Positions 36,401-48,398 of a DNA stretch of 64,000 nt are shown piece by piece. The notes under the pieces were generated by a model. The model saw only the letters and a list, made by a program, of their open reading frames with translations. It did no database searches and was not told the origin of the DNA. Within the stretch, counting starts at the first letter, position 1. Each line of letters starts with the position of its first letter. A program made the position numbers and the translations under genes. The DNA comes from Hexactinellida sp. DTS-2022 (lineage: Eukaryota > Porifera > Hexactinellida), in assembly GCA_028753945.1 (NCBI GenBank), contig JAPNXP010000005.1, positions 2,480,001 to 2,544,000 of the forward strand, given 5' to 3'.

Positions 36401-37168
36401 TTTTCATTCTCTTCGACATCTGACTCTAGACTTAGTTTAACTGCTTGATAGAGAAGTTCGTCATCCTTGTCCTCTAGAGATAGACGTGTGCGTTTGGTGG
36501 CAGTATGAGATGAATAGTACCGTGGACATCCTGGTAAAATAGTTGGCACAGCTCCAACTTTCAGCTTAGGACGGTTTCTTGGTATTTCTCGATAACTTCC
36601 GTCTCAATTAGGAACTTTGTGTGTTGTTTCGAACACATCTTCTCTAAAATGTTTTGAGCACACGTACACGACTTTCAGTTCATCTATATCATCTCTGTGT
36701 AGCGCTCGTAACCAAGCATGTCTCAGTTCATCCGGCGTCTGTGGCATCTTGAACACAGGTATTCTGTCGGTTGGATCATAATTACTTTTACAACCTGGTG
36801 CAGAACAGTTGTTGGGCATGATAATAGCTAGGTTAACGGAAACAGATTGGAAAGTATCAGAAAGGTGGATTAATAAAGAGAAATAGTGAGAAATAACGAG
36901 ATATTAGTGGAAATACAAATTTTTAGATAAATGTTTATATATGTACATTAGTGAATATATACATTATGGGTTATTAATAATTATATCTTCAAAATCAACC
37001 CTGGTTGCAAATTGACCAATTTTATGGTTGGTTTGGCATATTATAGACTATTTAGTATCAGAAATAGCCAATAAATGATAATCCCTTCGAAATCAATTCA
37101 TATCGGCTAACACATCCCTGGTCCGAAATCCACATTTTGATGTTAGGCCTTATGTATAGTAGGCTATG
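33434..37168 (-). mobile_element. Nearly complete P element
   Basis: A 3735-bp element inserted in the hAT transposase gene. Terminal inverted repeats are 69 bp with one mismatch (33434-33502 and 37100-37168); the tip is catagcctactatac. The target duplication is gctgcac (33427-33433, 37169-37175), 7 clear bases against the 8 expected of P elements. Minus-strand coding covers most of the interior. The near identity of the ends makes it the youngest large insertion in the window. Confidence 0.92.
33839..36819 (-). pseudogene. P-element (THAP9-like) transposase
   Basis: Starts at 36819 with a THAP DNA-binding domain: MPNNCSAPGCKSNY, a W in HAWLRAL, and VCSKHF (C2CH zinc). A single TGA (36604-36606) separates it from the in-frame remainder RNRPKLKVGAVPTILPG, where the open stretch 36549-34819 begins. 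Catalytic RNase H-like residues: Asp in QMDEIHV (residue about 283 of that stretch) and Asp in ISTDNYPLN (about 364). A one-base frame change near 34850 leads to the C-terminal part (34864-33839), with Glu in DPLEHHFGLYR. Total coding is about 1000 codons, in the family range. With only two breaks it is by far the best P-type copy here. Alternatively the second break could reflect a sequencing error. Confidence 0.9.
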
Positions 37169-39082
37169 GCTGCACCCACTTTCTCGTGCGTCACCATATA
37201 GCTCACTCAACAAATTTCATTGATTTGGTCGAATTAGTCGTGTCTTGTGGGGATAGGGAATTGCAAACCTTTATTGAAACTGCTTCCAAGAATGCTGTCT
37301 ACACTTCTAGAGGGGCTGTAGTTGAGTTTATCCAAGCACTTGGTACGTGGACTGAGGAATCACTTCTCAAAAAGCTACAGAAAGTGCCATTTTTCAGTAT
37401 AATGGGGGATTAATGCACAGATGTGAGCGTGATTGAAGAATTGTCCATATTCTGTCGCTGGGAAGAAAATGGTGTAGCTGTTGAATCATTCTTGGAAATC
37501 ATACAATTAAAGAGGACTAATGCAGAAACCATATACACAGCCATTACCAATTGCCTCAAAAGCAAAGGCCTTCAAGTGAGCAACATCATTGGTTTGGGAT
37601 TCGATGGTGCTGCAACATTCTCAGGCAAGAAGACTGGAGTCCAGGCCAGACTCAAGAAACATGCTCCACACGCAGTCTTTGTCCATTGCCACTGCCATAT
37701 GTTACAATTAGCATGTGTACAAGCAGCTAACAGCACACCTGGAATTAAACATGTGTACATCGCTTTGACAACTCTTTGGAAATATTTCCATTATTCCCCC
37801 AAACGAGCAGAGTCTCTGAAAGAAATTCAAAAAGTTCTCGAGCTCCCCGAATTGAAAGTCATAAAACCATCTGACACTCGGTGGCTATCACATCAAATGT
37901 GTGTGAAAGCTGTTAAAGCTAATTACAATGCACTGATGCTTACCTTGTCCAATAACTACCAGAATTTTCATGAACCAGAAGCGTTGGGCTTACACAAGAA
38001 CTTGTCACAGTTTTCTACTATTGCCTCAATCTATCTGCTTGATTATGTGCTACCAATAACAGCTAAACTTAGTAAGACCCTTCAATCAAAACAACTTGAT
38101 CTTTCAATGATATCTGCCCTTGTAGATGCCTCCATTACATCCATAGATGATGCAATAACACCTGCAGCTAACTGGAAATTTAGAACTTTTAGACAACAAG
38201 GATGATATTCAGCAAACTACAGGAAAAACGTTTGACACCAGTAAGCTACTGAGATTCCAAGAGACAGTGGCTACCCCATTCGTAAACACTCTCAATCCAA
38301 ACATTTCAAGAAGGTTCGAAGCACAAGATATTGTGTCAGCATTGTCAATATTTGATCCCCGAAAAATCCTAAGTTCTGACTCAACTCAATTGCCAACATA
38401 TGGAACAAAGTCCATTATTGAATTACTCACTGATCACTATGCCCAAGAGAGACACAGTCTGACTCTAGATGAAGAAGAAATTCAAAAAGAAGGATTGATT
38501 ACTCCTGAGTTGCACACAGAATGGATAACTTTTCGTGCTTCCTCTCAAAAAAGCTGAGGATGATATCGCTAAACAACTTAAAGAGCTAGTTACCAATGAG
38601 ACGCTTATCACAATGTTTCCAAACTTGAGCAAAATTGCTTCTATTTGTTTAACTATACCAGTATCAACTGCATCAGTTGAAAGAAGCTTGCCTGCGATGA
38701 AGCTCATTAAAAAAGGCTTAGAAACTCTTCATCTGAAGGAACACTGTCTCAGCTAATGAGGATTGGCATTGAATCTCCTGAAAAGCTAACAGATGATGAC
38801 TTAGACTCAATTTTGGAAGTATGGAATAGAAAACCACGCAGGATACCGATTTGAACCAACTATACGTTTGTACATCTTGAACTATACTGACAATTGTTGT
38901 AGCTGTGTTAACAGTATTATTTATGTATGATTTTCTGTATTGGCATATCTAGTAACCTTTCTGTGATTACTTGTCTTCTAGGGAGGGTCAAAACCCAGCG
39001 CAGGGGGGGAAAGGCAGCCCAGGGGGGGCAAAAGGAAACCCAGGGGGGGGGGGGGAAAGCCCCCTCCTAAATGCAGCCCTGA

Positions 39083-39838
39083 ACCACCAACAGAATATAG
39101 TGCCATCAAAGGAACATGGGTCGGCACAGCTGCAATTTTGTTATTTTTCTTTCCCGAACGGTACCCTGGCTTCACCTTTATAGATTAAGTCATGAAACTT
39201 GGCATGTAGGTGCGATGTTACCGTTTAATATGCATCTGGGGTTACGATTTTTGATTAACAAATTTTGGACACATTTTTAACACCTTTCAAATATTTTCTG
39301 GTCCATAACTGAAAATATGTTATACTAAAGCCCCAATTTTATTACACCATTGGATTCACCATAAAATTTTGTGTCTAATGGGAGAAGACAAATTTTTATA
39401 ATGGGTTTAATTCATGCCACTAGTGGGGGTATAATTTTCTTTATTTACTCACGCTTCAGTTTCAGTAAAACTGTTAAATCAATTTCCTTGTTTCAACTTG
39501 TATAATTATATTGATTTAACTTGTTAAATCTTACTCTATTGTTTCAACTTACATTAAATATATTGATTTAACTTATAAATTCCAGCTGGCTTCTATTAAA
39601 TTGTAGTATTACTATCAATGGATTAAATAAAATTAAATAATATAAGGAATTTGGAAGACGCTCATTTGCGTACATAACATTGTGTACAGTGTATATATTT
39701 CACAGTTACATATACTACACTTGGGAACAAAAGAGTTATTATCTGAAAACAAAGAATACAAGTGATTTTGACAAACTTAAGACTTTTTGCCATGCATAAA
39801 ATGTGCAAAACGACCGAATACTGGTAGGAAAAATAAAA
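39083..39838. repeat. Dispersed repeats right of the ZNF862-like hAT
   Basis: 39090-39150 is the right arm of the palindromic MITE into which the hAT inserted. 39170-39660 is the direct-repeat partner of 32020-32410. The last 180 bp are unassigned and precede the MULE start. Confidence 0.6.
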
Positions 39839-39892
39839 ATGGCTACAAATGACTTAACCTTTCGATTAGTAACTAAGTTCCTTTATCTAAGG

Positions 39893-40707
39893 CAGGGGTC
39901 GGCAACCCCCGGCCCGAGGGCCAGATCTGGCCCGCGAGGCGAAATGATCCGGCCCGCGAGGCGAAATGATCCGGCCCGCGAGGCGAAATGATCCGGCCCG
40001 CGAGGCGAAATGTTCCGGCCCGCTGCTCTCTAATAACATGCTCATCATGACCTCCGATTTGTTCATTCAAATAAATACAAATTAAGTGCACCCTCGCTAT
40101 CCTGAAGAGAGGTGTTCCGATTTGTGAATTCGTATGGAATAGTCAAGTAATACGATTATATAAGCCTCTAGAAATGAGATCCTGAATTCCTGATAATCCA
40201 AACCATACAAGTCCAAAGCTTTTAAATCCAAACTAAACATTTAACATGCCTGGTATAAGCACATGGTCGGGAACTGCACTTAATGTTCTTATAACTGACA
40301 TAAATCTTATAGGGTAAATGTCAACTGTTTTCCAAATAGTGTTCTTAGATCCGATATGTTCTTATAACCGGTGTGCTTATATCCGACATCTAATCTACTA
40401 CCCAAATACTTCTCAAAGACAATTTTTCACAATTCCAATGTAATGTTCAAAAAATTCCAAATTTTACGAATGATAATTTTGGATCTGCTGGCGGACTAGC
40501 GAGGTTCGAAATAGGGAGGGTGAACAATATTTTTATAAATTATAGTGTGGTAACATTATTATTATAAGTCAATTCAAATTTTCTCATGATCAACAATTCT
40601 ACAATGGAACAATTCGGAGTAAGACTAAAGGATGATAAATCGCTTGGCCCGTCTAATGCTGTAAATTAATCAATCTGGCCCGTAGGTTCAAAAGGTTGCC
40701 GACCCTG
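39893..40707. mobile_element. hAT MITE 1 in the MULE gene
   Basis: 815 bp with exact duplication atctaagg (39885-39892, 40708-40715) and ends caggggtcggcaaccccc and ggttgccgaccctg. This end type (GGTCGGCAACC with GGCCCG) is widespread among hATs. Near the left end a 21-bp unit (ggcccgcgaggcgaaatgat) is repeated four times (about 39936-40020). A pogo-like MITE fragment (40237-40400) is nested inside. Confidence 0.9.
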
Positions 40708-42597
40708 ATCTAAGGGGATAAATAAGTTATCTCATGATGGAAACTTATACATATTCCACCGGGGAATATTTAAGAGGGAATGGAGATGCGAGATCCGAAC
40801 GTGCAAAGCAAGAGTCCACTCAGTCGATGATTTGATTGTCAAAATGTCTGGAGAACATTTTCATTCAAAATAAAATGGCAAAGAAGAAGTTGCGATTGCG
40901 AAAAAGAACTTAAGGAAACGTGCAAGAGGAGCTCACGATAATCCACATATTGCTATTGGAGAAGAAATGAGTTCTCTATCAGAGGTATCAAAATCTCTAT
41001 TTCCATCACAACATACTCTAAAGCTGATGTATAAGAGACAACGTACTGCCCCACCAATTCTACATTCCGTTGAAGATCTAAAATTAAACGCGTCTGATAA
41101 AAATACTATCGAATTGCTAACTTCCTATTTTATGATTCCGGACCCCCACCAGAGAGAATAGTAATGTTTGCTACAAGAGAAATTTAGATTTCCTAGCAAT
41201 GTCAGGTATCTGGCTGGCTGATGGGACGTTTAAAACAGTGCCTACTCTATTTACCCAGCTCTACACTATTCATTGTCTTGCTGGAGGTCCGAATCCCTTG
41301 GCTAATGGACACTTATTTACTTGAATTTACACATTGCTTCCCAATAATAAAGCCACTACCTACACTAAAACGTGGAAAGTTATTAACGAAGCTTGTCTTT
41401 GTCGATTTTGAACAGGCGGTGATTAATTCTTTTAAATCAATTTGGCCACTAATCCAAGTAAATCGTGCTTCTTTGACCTGTCCCAGGCTATGTTCCGAAA
41501 GATACAGTCCTTAGGCCTGTTGTATGAGATTTCTACTACCATGAGATTCTTACTACTTTGTATACAAGGACCATTGATGACAAATTGCTATGAGATTCTT
41601 AATACCTTTGTTATTCTTTCTCACCTGTTTTCTCAAGATCTATTCTCAATATATTTGAGTGTTAACCACATGAATAACCAATTTCTAAAAGGAATAGCAA
41701 GAATTTAATTGTGATATTGTAATGGGATAAATTCCATTACAATATCTCAATTTGCTATTATAATTATTGCTACATTATTTATTGTATTGTACAGTATCAA
41801 TTTAATTTTAAATCGTTTGGTATGTGTATTTTGTATATATTTGTTTGTTTGCAACTACTTATATAGGCTAAGAAATAAATTTCATAGAATAATATTATCT
41901 ATCCAAAATATATCTAGGTAATTTTTTCCAAAAACTTCTTATGTGTCAATCTTTATCAAAATATTAAAGTTTTCGTATAAAGTTGTTTTCAACAGCTATA
42001 ATGGGGTAATCAACTATATTGACATGAATTTACCAATTATACATGGCCTAGGACACAATACTTTGACATTATGCAATCATAATATATACTTTATAGGAAT
42101 TAAAATATTATCATAATATCTTCAAGTTGACAATCGTGCAACTACCTCTTACAGACCTCAAGGGACAATTTAGACAATTAATAGCGATATCTATCTACGT
42201 ACTAGGAAAAGATTACAGCTGAGGCTGGTATAGAGTTACCTAAATGCTACAACCTCCAGTATTATCAGTAAACAGTAAATAAAAACGTGGCACTGCACTG
42301 GTTATAGTTGGTTCTACCTGATATTGGAATTGAATTCTACTTTATCTTGCCCTTCCGATATGTATATTCGAAATATATTGTACAAACACTGTAGCAGAAA
42401 AACGGCTGTCTACTACTTCTCTAACTTCCATTCCAACTTTCCAGTAACTATAGTGACAAATATCAAAATGCAACCTACTCGATTTTTAAATCCAGCAATA
42501 ATTGGCAATGCTTATTCCACTCGCGCTGAGTCTATTAAACCACATGGGAACTTTTTTTTCTTCTAGCAATATCTGCTATATTCGGAAAAATACACAA

Positions 42598-43067
42598 CAG
42601 TAGATGCCGGTTATAAGAACATCGTCGGGAACTGCATATCAAGGCTGGATTCGGTTAGCTGTTGCTAATATCGGTTAGCGGTTACAGAATTCGTTAACCA
42701 GTCAACCGGTCTGTTGAAAATCAGCAGTATTATTTGGAAATTATTGTATAAATAATTAAAATTATTTGAATTGTGTTAGAAAATTATATCATAAATCCAT
42801 TTCCCATCACGGCATCACCAAATAATATACTTTCTTTTTAACTTAACCAAAATATGAAATGCATCAATTAATGTACTATTTTTGGGTAATACTTTTTAAA
42901 GCTCAGTCTTATTCAGTAGTATAATCTGGATTTTCTAGAGGGTTAGTTGTATTGAGTAGCATGGGCGGTTAATCGGTTAACCATGTCGAGAAATCGATTC
43001 ACAACCGTAGCCTAAGCCGGTTAATGTTCTTATAACCGGCGTTCTTATATACGTACAACATCTACTG
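42598..43067. mobile_element. Pogo/Tigger-like MITE
   Basis: 470 bp, starts cagtagatgccggttataag and ends acaacatctactg, followed by TA (43068-43069). Related to the element at 112-284. The interior has cggttaacc-rich inverted blocks that may be another nested element. Confidence 0.65.
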
Positions 43068-43293
43068 TACTGTACTATATAAAGAAATACAGATTCATTG
43101 GAATACAAGGAGCTGAATTTATTTGCGTTACTTGGAAGTCAAGTTAGTGGACACTCACCAACAGAATATCTTCTGAATAGTCAAATGGATTCTAATCAGA
43201 TTTTGGCAACCGATATACAATTAGTGGATGATTCGTGCTAATTATAATTTCAATATAATGAAAACGTGGAGAAAACACCAACCAAGCAATATA

Positions 43294-43395
43294 CAGTTAA
43301 CTCCGCTTAATAGAGCCACAGGTTAATCGGTTTCTCCGCTTAATCGGGTCAGAACAACCTAGTCCCGAGGTGGCTCTATTAAGCGGAGTTGACTG
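43294..43395. mobile_element. 102-bp Tigger-type MITE
   Basis: Near-palindrome: cagttaactccgcttaatag at the left and ttaagcggagttgactg at the right, with TA before the left end (the right flank is ag). The CAGT-AACTCCGCTTAAT end is typical of pogo/Tigger elements. Confidence 0.7.
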
Positions 43396-44220
43396 AGTTA
43401 GCAAATTTGGATCACCATTTTCAGCCTGTTACTGATCTCATAAATGGTCGTTAATTAACATTCATATTTTACGAATTACAGTTTAGTAATGTATATACTA
43501 TTTGCAATCAAAACTCTTTTGTAATCCTTTTTAGAAATTAGTTAGTAACTAAATAATACTAATTCTATTAGCAAATGGAATTTATTCCATTACAATATCA
43601 CAATTAAATTCTTGCTATTCCTTTTAGAAATTGGTTATTCATGTGGTTAACACTCAAATATATTGAGAATAGATCTTGAGAAAACAGGTGAGAAAGAATA
43701 ACAAAGGTAGTAAGAATCTCATGGTAGTAAGAATCTCATAGCAATTTGTCATCCATGGTCCTTGTATACAAAGTAGTAAGAATCTCATGGTAGTAGAAAT
43801 CTCATACAACAGGCCTCAGCAACAATACCAAAACAATCCGGAATTTTCCGTAACGATTACAATGTTACCAACACTCGCGTAAGTCCACCTGAACTTGTTG
43901 GATTGTCGTTTGATCATCTTGTTACGATATTTCCCGAAAATGCTTTATCCCCTTTGTAAGTATTTCGAGGAAACATACATAGGGCTGATGACGCACACTA
44001 GGGGGCGCTAGGGGCGCTCAAGCGCCCCCAATATATTCAACGAAATAGTCTATTCATTAGAGAAGGTGATATATTCCACAAATTAAATATTGGTATAAAC
44101 CATAAATTAAACGTATGTATTGCAGTATTGGGATCAACCGATCAAGTTATAAAATTCCTATACGAAGTTCGTGATAGTTATCTAATAAATAAAATATATT
44201 GTTCCCATAGAAATTCCATG

Positions 44221-45515
44221 TTAATTAATTTTAGAAATGGAGATTAACAAGTTTAGATTTTTGTAGAGTTCTAGGTCAAGGGAGTGCCCTGATTTAATAA
44301 TAATATGCGCTCTTTGTAGTTCACTTCTCAGAAAATCGAGGTTAAACTCAAAGCAGTTTTCGTATCGTGAAACCAGGGGTAATAACCTGTTGAAATCCAA
44401 ATAACACGATTTAGAAGCATCGAACGCATCAATTGACATCAAAAGTTCAAGATTTGCATTAGAAAAACGTTTGTCAAGTTCTCTTATGATCATTGGAATA
44501 GCATCTGCTTTCAAAGACTGGCATAACTCGTGCCCTCGAACTTGGCTCTGACACCTTCGATCGAATAGAGGATCTTCATAGTCAATATATATTCCGATCA
44601 TAGAACACACTAATTTGGAATCTGTTAACACATTTTCTATAGATATCTCAAGTGGTAATTGTTTATAGCCAATATTTCTCCAGCAACTGTTGTCCACTTG
44701 ATTGAATTTTCTTGCATAGCTAAGTTCAAACTATGCATTATAGATAACACCTCATGTAAAAACACCAAAGAGATTATAAAGTTACCAGAATACATCTTGT
44801 GATGAAGTCGTGCTGGTGTATCTTGTGTATTAGAATGAGATTGCGCTATTTCTTGAAGAGTAAACAACACAGCCTAAATTCTTTTCAATATGGTATGCAC
44901 TCCCAAAATTTGCAAGACCACCGAATTTCGCTAATTTTCGATGCAGCCATTACTTTTTGGTTAGAATATAATTCTTTCTGTATTTTTTCGAACAGCTCTT
45001 TATTTTTTGATACATTGAAAATATTTTGAAGCGATTTATATATATTAATAACAGAACTTGCAGATTTGACTTGCTTAAAATATTTAAACGGTGAGCAGCA
45101 CAGTGTAAATAGATCATCTCCGGGTATATTTCTTGAATTTTTGCAATTACACCGGAATGCTGCCCACTCATGACCGCAGCTCCATCTGTACCAAGCGCTA
45201 ACAATTTTGAAGTTAACCCCATCTCATTTAATGTCGGAATTACCCCGTTTTGTAGTATTCCATCGGCATCTGTTTCAACAAGTCTAGTAAAACTGTAGAA
45301 TCTCTCCATAATAACCATATTTTTATCCAAATATGTAAAACAAATAGATAGTTATTCATGGCCCGCGTGTCTTTACATTCGTCTATTAACAGCGCAAACA
45401 TTTTTGATGCTTCTATTTCTGATCGAATAGTGTGTCTTACCTCGTCTGCTAAAGCTTGAATCATCTCATTGCAAGACCTCTTTGAAGTATAATCATATGT
45501 TTTATGAGTCGCTGT
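44221..45515 (-). pseudogene. hAT transposase relic, ZMYM1/DUF4371-like
   Basis: Minus strand. A possible acceptor (ctattacag) precedes THKTYDYTSKRSCNEMIQ at about 45515. Then FALLIDECKDTRAMN (first Asp), and after a frame change near 45340 LLALGTDGAAVMSGQHSG (second Asp), YLHCAAHRLN, SEIRWSCKF, and the part near 44680-44221 with VLTDSKLVCSMIGIY and CQSQVRGHELCQSLKA. The C-terminal dimerisation motif is not visible, so it is truncated or interrupted. Several frame changes. It belongs to the hAT at 43992-48253. Confidence 0.8.
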
Positions 45516-45630
45516 AATAGAAGAATGGAGATATTAAAAATGTTTGTTTGTAAGAAGCATTAACTTAATGAATTCTTCCCATTTACCTTGGTTCAATGAT
45601 TCTGAATCTTCATCATATCCTCAGTCCTCT

Positions 45631-45823
45631 CAGGGTTTTATCCAGGAGCGCGCCATACGCCTAGAGGAGTATAAATTGGGATATGTTTGCGTTTAGGAGC
45701 GCGAAAACTGCCGAAAGTCCCCATAGAGTAATACAAAACTAACCTTTTAGGCGTACGAAATTCATACTATAGTGACCTTAGGATAGTTAGGAGTGTTCAA
45801 TTATAATCCTGTATAATACCCTG
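45631..45823. mobile_element. 193-bp hAT MITE, copy 2
   Basis: Same family and orientation as 7267-7458. Flanks agtcctct and tgtcctct (one difference) form the 8-bp duplication. Ends cagggttttat and ataataccctg. Confidence 0.85.
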
Positions 45824-46460
45824 TGTCCTCTAAATGCCATTTCCTGAGAACAAAAGTATTTGTGATATTCTAGTAAAGCTTCAAATATTCTCTATTATAT
45901 TCAACTACTAATTTTCTGTCCGGATTTAGACTTTCCAGAATTGAAATTCCTTTTTAATCTTGTATATACCTATAGTTTTTCCCAATTGATCATTGATATA
46001 TTATGACCTTCACTATTATCATGACCTTTTAAACCTCTTCCTTTCTGCATAGCGTGATTCCAATTATTAAAACCTTTGAGAATAAATGCATTTTCGGTTT
46101 TCTATGTGGCTGTAGAGAAATATCGACAAGCAAAGCAATATGCTTTATTCATCAAGACACTCTAACCAATAAAAAGTGTCATACCAAGACAATTGAAAAG
46201 AACGCCCCATACAAAGTTTCTCGGTACTTTTTGGAAATTGTATAGTCTTCGGACGCGCAGGTCCGACGTTTAATTAACCTCGGTCACAAACAATCAGACT
46301 GCGTGTGTTTCCCACATTACAGTTGGAACTTGAGAACACTCATTTTGAATTGAAACTGTTTGTAGCTCAAGAGAGATCAGAGTTCCCTGCTGAGATGTTT
46401 TGGTTTGAAATGGGGATATAACTGGAGAAGGTTCTGATACCGAGAAGTTATTATTAATTG

Positions 46461-46936
46461 TAGGGATGCACCGGATCCACTTTTTTGGATCCGGCCGGAT
46501 CCGGATGTCACCGGATCCTCAATTTTCGGATCCGGCCGGAACCGGATCTTACCGGATCCGGATCCGCTTGGAAAGAAAACAGTTATATTAAGTTTGTAGT
46601 AATTGATATATGGTAAAGTAAAACTTCGTTAGTATGAAGACATTAAAATTGTCTCAATCTGTCAATCAGAGATATTTAATTAATTTATGTCTCCTATTAC
46701 TTCATGAAAATTATAATAAATTTGAATTGGCGTAGAGTATGTCACTATTGAATAGTTTTTGTAAGTAATTAGAGGTTACTTGGATTAATAGAATCAATTA
46801 AATAGTTGATACACATACAGATTCGGATCCGGTGGATCCGGTAACCTCATCTCGGATCCGGCCGGATCCCGGATCCTCCACAAATGGGGAAATCCGGCCG
46901 GATCTGGAACCGGATCCAAGATCCGATGCACCTCTA
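46461..46936. mobile_element. hAT MITE with ggatccgg-rich ends
   Basis: 476 bp, exact duplication attaattg (46453-46460, 46937-46944). Inverted ends tagggatgcaccgg and ccgatgcacctcta. Subterminal regions are dense in ggatccggccggatcc. The middle is AT-rich and non-coding. Confidence 0.85.
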
Positions 46937-47021
46937 ATTAATTGTACCAACAACTGATGTTTTAGAATGACAAAACCTTTGTTAAGCATAAATTGATGTA
47001 ATGAAAAACTTAGATATAGAG

Positions 47022-48148
47022 TAGTGGTTCCCAAACTGGAGTCCGCGGTCCCTTTGGGGACCGCGAGGTACTTTTTGTAGGACCGCGAGATAGTTGAAAC
47101 AAAATTTTTAGTAAAGATTTATGAATTAAAAAATCATTTATTGTGACTAGAAAAAGTTGGGAATACAATACTTGCTAGGAATTGGAAATTGGACTAATAG
47201 CACTTTATTGTATCTGACTTCCAGGGACTTCGCCCCTGGACCCCACTGTGGAGCTTCCAGCGCGCCCCAGACCCCCAGGTAGAGACGCGAATATTTTATA
47301 AAATCACAACCCCCTTTATGACAAATCCTGGATCCGCCCCTGGCTTCTTTCTACTAATTAGTTTACTAAGGTAATAAATTCCATAACAAGGATTCAATTG
47401 TGTTAAAATATTTACAATGCAGGAATATTCTTGCACAAGTACATTAATTTAATCCAATTAATTGCAACGAATTCAGTACGTATTATAGACGCCTTAATTC
47501 AAATTCAGCCCAAGGGGATAAATAATTCTAAAATTACAGCTATACCGACATATTCAATATTCATACCTGCAAATCTATTTGAGTCATATCCCTGTACGGG
47601 CATCAATTTTCCTTGTACATTGGCCAAAATGCCTGTACACCCCAAATTTTTCTCGCTCGCTATCCTCGCTCGTCCGGGGAATCACTGTACTGTACAGGGT
47701 ATTCCTGCACGCTTGAATAGGAACTGTTAATTTACACAAAACAAATGTTACATTTTAGGTATTATATGACTCACAATCAGTAAACTAAAAAACCCGTACA
47801 AATGTAATACTTGTAAATCCCTGTACGCCTGTACAGAACAGCCAAAATTGTTAAAATCCCAGTACTGTTGGCCGGTATGATATTGTATATTTAATGGAGC
47901 CACTTTCCACGAATATATAGATCCTCCAATTAACATACAACTTGTCGGCGCAGCAGTAATTTATTTCTATTTGTATTTTAAGAGAAGCTTTTGATATTTT
48001 CTGTTTAGTGTTATACTTTATAATCCAGAGTATTAAAATTACTTGCTTAGAATTTCTTTATGTATAAATTAATGGGGGATCACTAGAAGTTTCCAAATCA
48101 CAAAGGGGACCAAAAACTCATGTTTTTTTTTAAGTTTGGGAACCACTG
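47022..48148. mobile_element. hAT element (gtggttcccaaact family)
   Basis: 1127 bp, exact duplication atatagag (47014-47021, 48149-48156). Ends tagtggttcccaaactgg and agtttgggaaccactg, a very widespread hAT terminus. The interior shows a nested block with catacctgcaaat (about 47565) and gccggtatgata (about 47870) and several ctgtacagg repeats. Confidence 0.85.
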
Positions 48149-48398
48149 ATATAGAGTAATAAGTTAATAACCAAATAATTTAATTGACATTACAAAAACA
48201 AACTAGGATAATTAGGTCAGAGCGCCCCCAATAATTAGCAGTGTCCGCCACTGGCTGATGAATTTAAATAGCGGTAGAAATCCTCCTCTATTCCCCGTTG
48301 ATTTTTGGAATATTTTCCATCTCGTACCTCAAGGAATACCTAAGACTATTAATTTGGTCGAGGCATGGCACCGTGGATATTTAACTACATGTGGTTGT

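Larger units (their letters stand above)
32940..38852 (+). pseudogene. hAT transposase, ZNF862/KIAA1586-like, split by the P element
   Basis: The N-terminal exon-like part (32940-33433) starts MSKNILSYFGPSS, an opening common in this group. A zinc finger follows: C79 and C82 in FCRICRTHS, and H117 to H123 in EHQKSAHH. After the P element (33434-37168) the same frame resumes at 37169. A stop (TAA, 37411-37413) falls within SIMGD/CTDVSVIEE, right after the first catalytic Asp. Then GLGFDGAATFSGKKTG (second Asp), FVHCHCHMLQLA, PSDTRWLSH, and after two frame changes (near 38190 and 38545) PNLSKIASICLTIPVSTAS with VERSLPAMKLIK, the C-terminal dimerisation motif. Well preserved apart from these breaks and the insertion. 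Confidence 0.85.
32628..39082 (+). mobile_element. Autonomous-type hAT, host of the P-element insertion
   Basis: A hAT element with probable ends cagggttgcatacaggtttt (32628) and aatgcagccctg (ending near 39082), each next to long G or C runs (caggggggg; ccccccc-like). It inserted into a palindromic MITE, whose two arms now flank it. The 8-bp duplication is too decayed to read. Length without the 3735-bp P element and its duplication is about 2.7 kb, normal for hAT. Confidence 0.65.
41513..43816. mobile_element. Insertion with about 245-bp inverted repeats in the MULE gene
   Basis: Arms 41513-41757 and 43571-43816 are reverse complements, sharing ggcctgttgtatgagatttc and its complement. The outermost aggcct is palindromic, so the exact junction and target duplication cannot be read. 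The interior contains a Tigger-like MITE (42598-43067) and a 102-bp one (43294-43395). No transposase was recognised. Long terminal repeats suggest a MULE- or foldback-type element. Confidence 0.7.
43992..48253 (-). mobile_element. 4.26-kb hAT in the MULE gene
   Basis: Exact 8-bp duplication gctgatga (43984-43991, 48254-48261). The right end reads gtgtccgccactg with agcgcccccaat inside it. The left end is degraded (cgcacactagggggcgct) but keeps the gggggcgct block. CAGTGGCGGA plus GCGCCCCC ends are typical of ZMYM1-like hATs, in agreement with the transposase it carries. It contains three further MITEs. Confidence 0.85.

Noticed and set aside
32020-39660. LTR element, suggested by direct repeats about 7 kb apart
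   Set aside because: The enclosed genes are hAT and P transposases, and there is no reverse transcriptase, integrase or capsid sequence. The repeats look like copies of a dispersed repeat.
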